From Thermodesulfobacteriota bacterium (GTDB lineage Bacteria > Desulfobacterota > DSM-4660 > Desulfatiglandales > HGW-15), in NCBI GenBank assembly GCA_025454125.1, contig JALOPA010000157.1, positions 1 through 5,895 on the forward strand: a stretch of DNA of 5,895 nt, in the 5' to 3' direction. A program made the position numbers and the translations under genes. Shown in pieces: positions 4,882 through 5,895 of the stretch (the stretch's first letter is position 1; every line of letters starts with the position of its first letter). The notes beneath the pieces are model-generated. The model ran no database searches and was not told where the DNA came from. It saw only the letters and a program-made list of their open reading frames with translations.

Positions 4882-5895
4882 TCAGAGCCAGTTGTTGATG
4901 AGAAGAAAGGGACCCCAGTAACACGGGTGGCTGTACCGGGGGTCCTGGAGCAGGGAGAGCTGGGCCGCCTGAAGGGCGGAGGCCCTGGAGGTGCCGGGTT
5001 CCCGGATCCGGCGATAGAACTCCACCACGAGCCTGTAGGAGGCCGGGTCGTTCACCTGCCATAGGGTGGCCAGAGCGCTGCGCGCCCCTGCCCGGATGGC
5101 AATGCCCGCCAGCCCCAAGGCCGCACGGTCGTCCCCTGCCGCGGTCTCGCAAGCGCTCAGGGTCAGAAGGTCCAGGGGGGCTTCCCTGAGCCTGAACAAC
5201 CCCACATAGTCCCCGAGACGATCCATGGTCAGGCGGGTATCATAGGCAAGGAGGAACGTGTCTTCCACATTATTCCCGAAATGGCCGTGAGAGGCAATGT
5301 GGAGAATGCTGAAGGGCTCTCTTTTCAGTTCCTCCTCCAGCCGGGAGGCCAGGAAGTCCTGGTTGAGCAGAGCACGGCCTTCAAAGACCTGGGTGATCGC
5401 CTGGACTTCGGCGGACACGTAGGGGAGGGGAGGGAAATCCTGGACCGGCTCGGTCAGGCCGAAGGTGAGCACCTTGATCCGGTCTCCCTGGAGCGGTTTG
5501 GGATCGGTGAGGTTGAGGCCGGGGGTGACGGCCGTGGCGTACTCCTGAATCAGGAAGGTTCTTCCGTTGTGAAGCGCCGCCATGGGAATCGTGCGGAGCG
5601 CTCCGTCGGGCACGAAGACGAGCGTTTGAACTCCGGAGGCCCGGAGGTCCTTCTCATAGGGCCGGATCAGCCAGTCATAGAGCGTTTGTGCGTGGGGCAG
5701 GAACTCCCCTGTGGTCCTCTTTTCGATTCGGCTTCGAAACGCCCGCACCTCCCGGGTCAATGCCTCTTGAGAGACGTTCACCGTGTACCGTCTGAGGCCG
5801 TCAGGAAAGCGCACCAGCAGCTCGAGACGGTCCTTCAGGAGAATGGGGTAAACGATGAGGGCGCTCCGGGAGAGAAGGTCGAGCCGGGTGTCCAC
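4882..5895 (-). CDS. CHAT-domain caspase-like peptidase, C-terminal part (5' partial)
   Basis: 337 residues are visible and the frame is still open at the window edge. The GTG at 5893-5895 is simply the last codon and probably not the start, since the first visible residues (ALIVYPILLKDRLELLVRFPDG) look like the segment that precedes CHAT in TPR-CHAT proteins. CHAT proteins are clan CD peptidases related to caspases and separase. The visible catalytic pair is H203 in HIASHGHF (codon 5287-5289) and C249 in LTLSACETA (codon 5149-5151). Other family blocks are LVFVPDGALRTIPMAALH (92-109), GLAGIAIRAGARSALATLW (261-279), and the end YWGPFLLINNWL, so the domain looks complete and active. By family habit the missing N-terminus probably holds TPR repeats for partner binding. 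It heads the operon within the window. Its substrate is unknown; neighbours are reasonable candidates. Confidence 0.9.
   Translation of the reverse strand: MDTRLDLLSRSALIVYPILLKDRLELLVRFPDGLRRYTVNVSQEALTREVRAFRSRIEKRTTGEFLPHAQTLYDWLIRPYEKDLRASGVQTLVFVPDGALRTIPMAALHNGRTFLIQEYATAVTPGLNLTDPKPLQGDRIKVLTFGLTEPVQDFPPLPYVSAEVQAITQVFEGRALLNQDFLASRLEEELKREPFSILHIASHGHFGNNVEDTFLLAYDTRLTMDRLGDYVGLFRLREAPLDLLTLSACETAAGDDRAALGLAGIAIRAGARSALATLWQVNDPASYRLVVEFYRRIREPGTSRASALQAAQLSLLQDPRYSHPCYWGPFLLINNWL

Noticed and set aside
3274..5064. A 596-codon open frame on the + strand
   Set aside because: It lies antisense across the well-supported CHASE2-cyclase and CHAT genes. Its product is His/Gly/Pro/Arg-rich with no family motif, typical of a GC-rich shadow frame.
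5893..5895. GTG at the window edge as the true CHAT start
   Set aside because: It coincides with the last available codon of an open frame, and CHAT proteins of this type normally have a long N-terminal region, so the gene is treated as 5' partial.

Overview
The window is a GC-rich bacterial segment with two sets of genes facing each other. Gene order, translation-coupled overlaps and protein families fit a Gram-negative anaerobe of the Desulfobacterota (deltaproteobacterial) type. That placement rests on remembered family distribution, chiefly the QueG-like Fe-S protein and the ubiquitin-fold Mut7-C protein; no phylogenetic marker is present.

Left part, + strand. The tail of an unrecognised gene (3-167) overlaps by four bases (GTGA) a 112-residue protein with a basic N-terminus and a compact beta-rich domain, possibly Sm-like (164-502). 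A 123-base gap follows, with a short intrinsic terminator nested inside a longer inverted repeat and a perfect 10-bp palindrome just before the next gene. Next comes a two-gene operon: a beta-grasp/Mut7-C protein (626-1186) overlapping by ATGA a QueG-like double [4Fe-4S] protein (1183-2073). Both look like departures from the textbook family. The Mut7-C part lacks the C-terminal zinc ribbon and the usual TRD acid, and the QueG-like protein lacks the Asp-containing motif of true epoxyqueuosine reductases.

The convergent gap (2074-2146) holds a repeat with 12-bp inverted arms and a GATCAC core recurring every 14 bases. The last codons and the stop of the minus-strand operon lie inside this element.

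Right part, - strand, read from 5895 down to 2147. Three tightly packed genes form one operon: the C-terminal part of a CHAT caspase-like peptidase (5' end outside the window), a membrane-bound CHASE2 sensor with a class III nucleotide cyclase domain, and an exported DUF928 protein. A 12-base gap separates the first two and an ATGA overlap joins the last two. As I recall, the same three families recur together in cyanobacteria. Here they suggest an envelope-sensing pathway joining a periplasmic protein, a cyclic-nucleotide (or related) signal and a regulated protease. That job is inference. This module is the best candidate in the window for a poorly described system.
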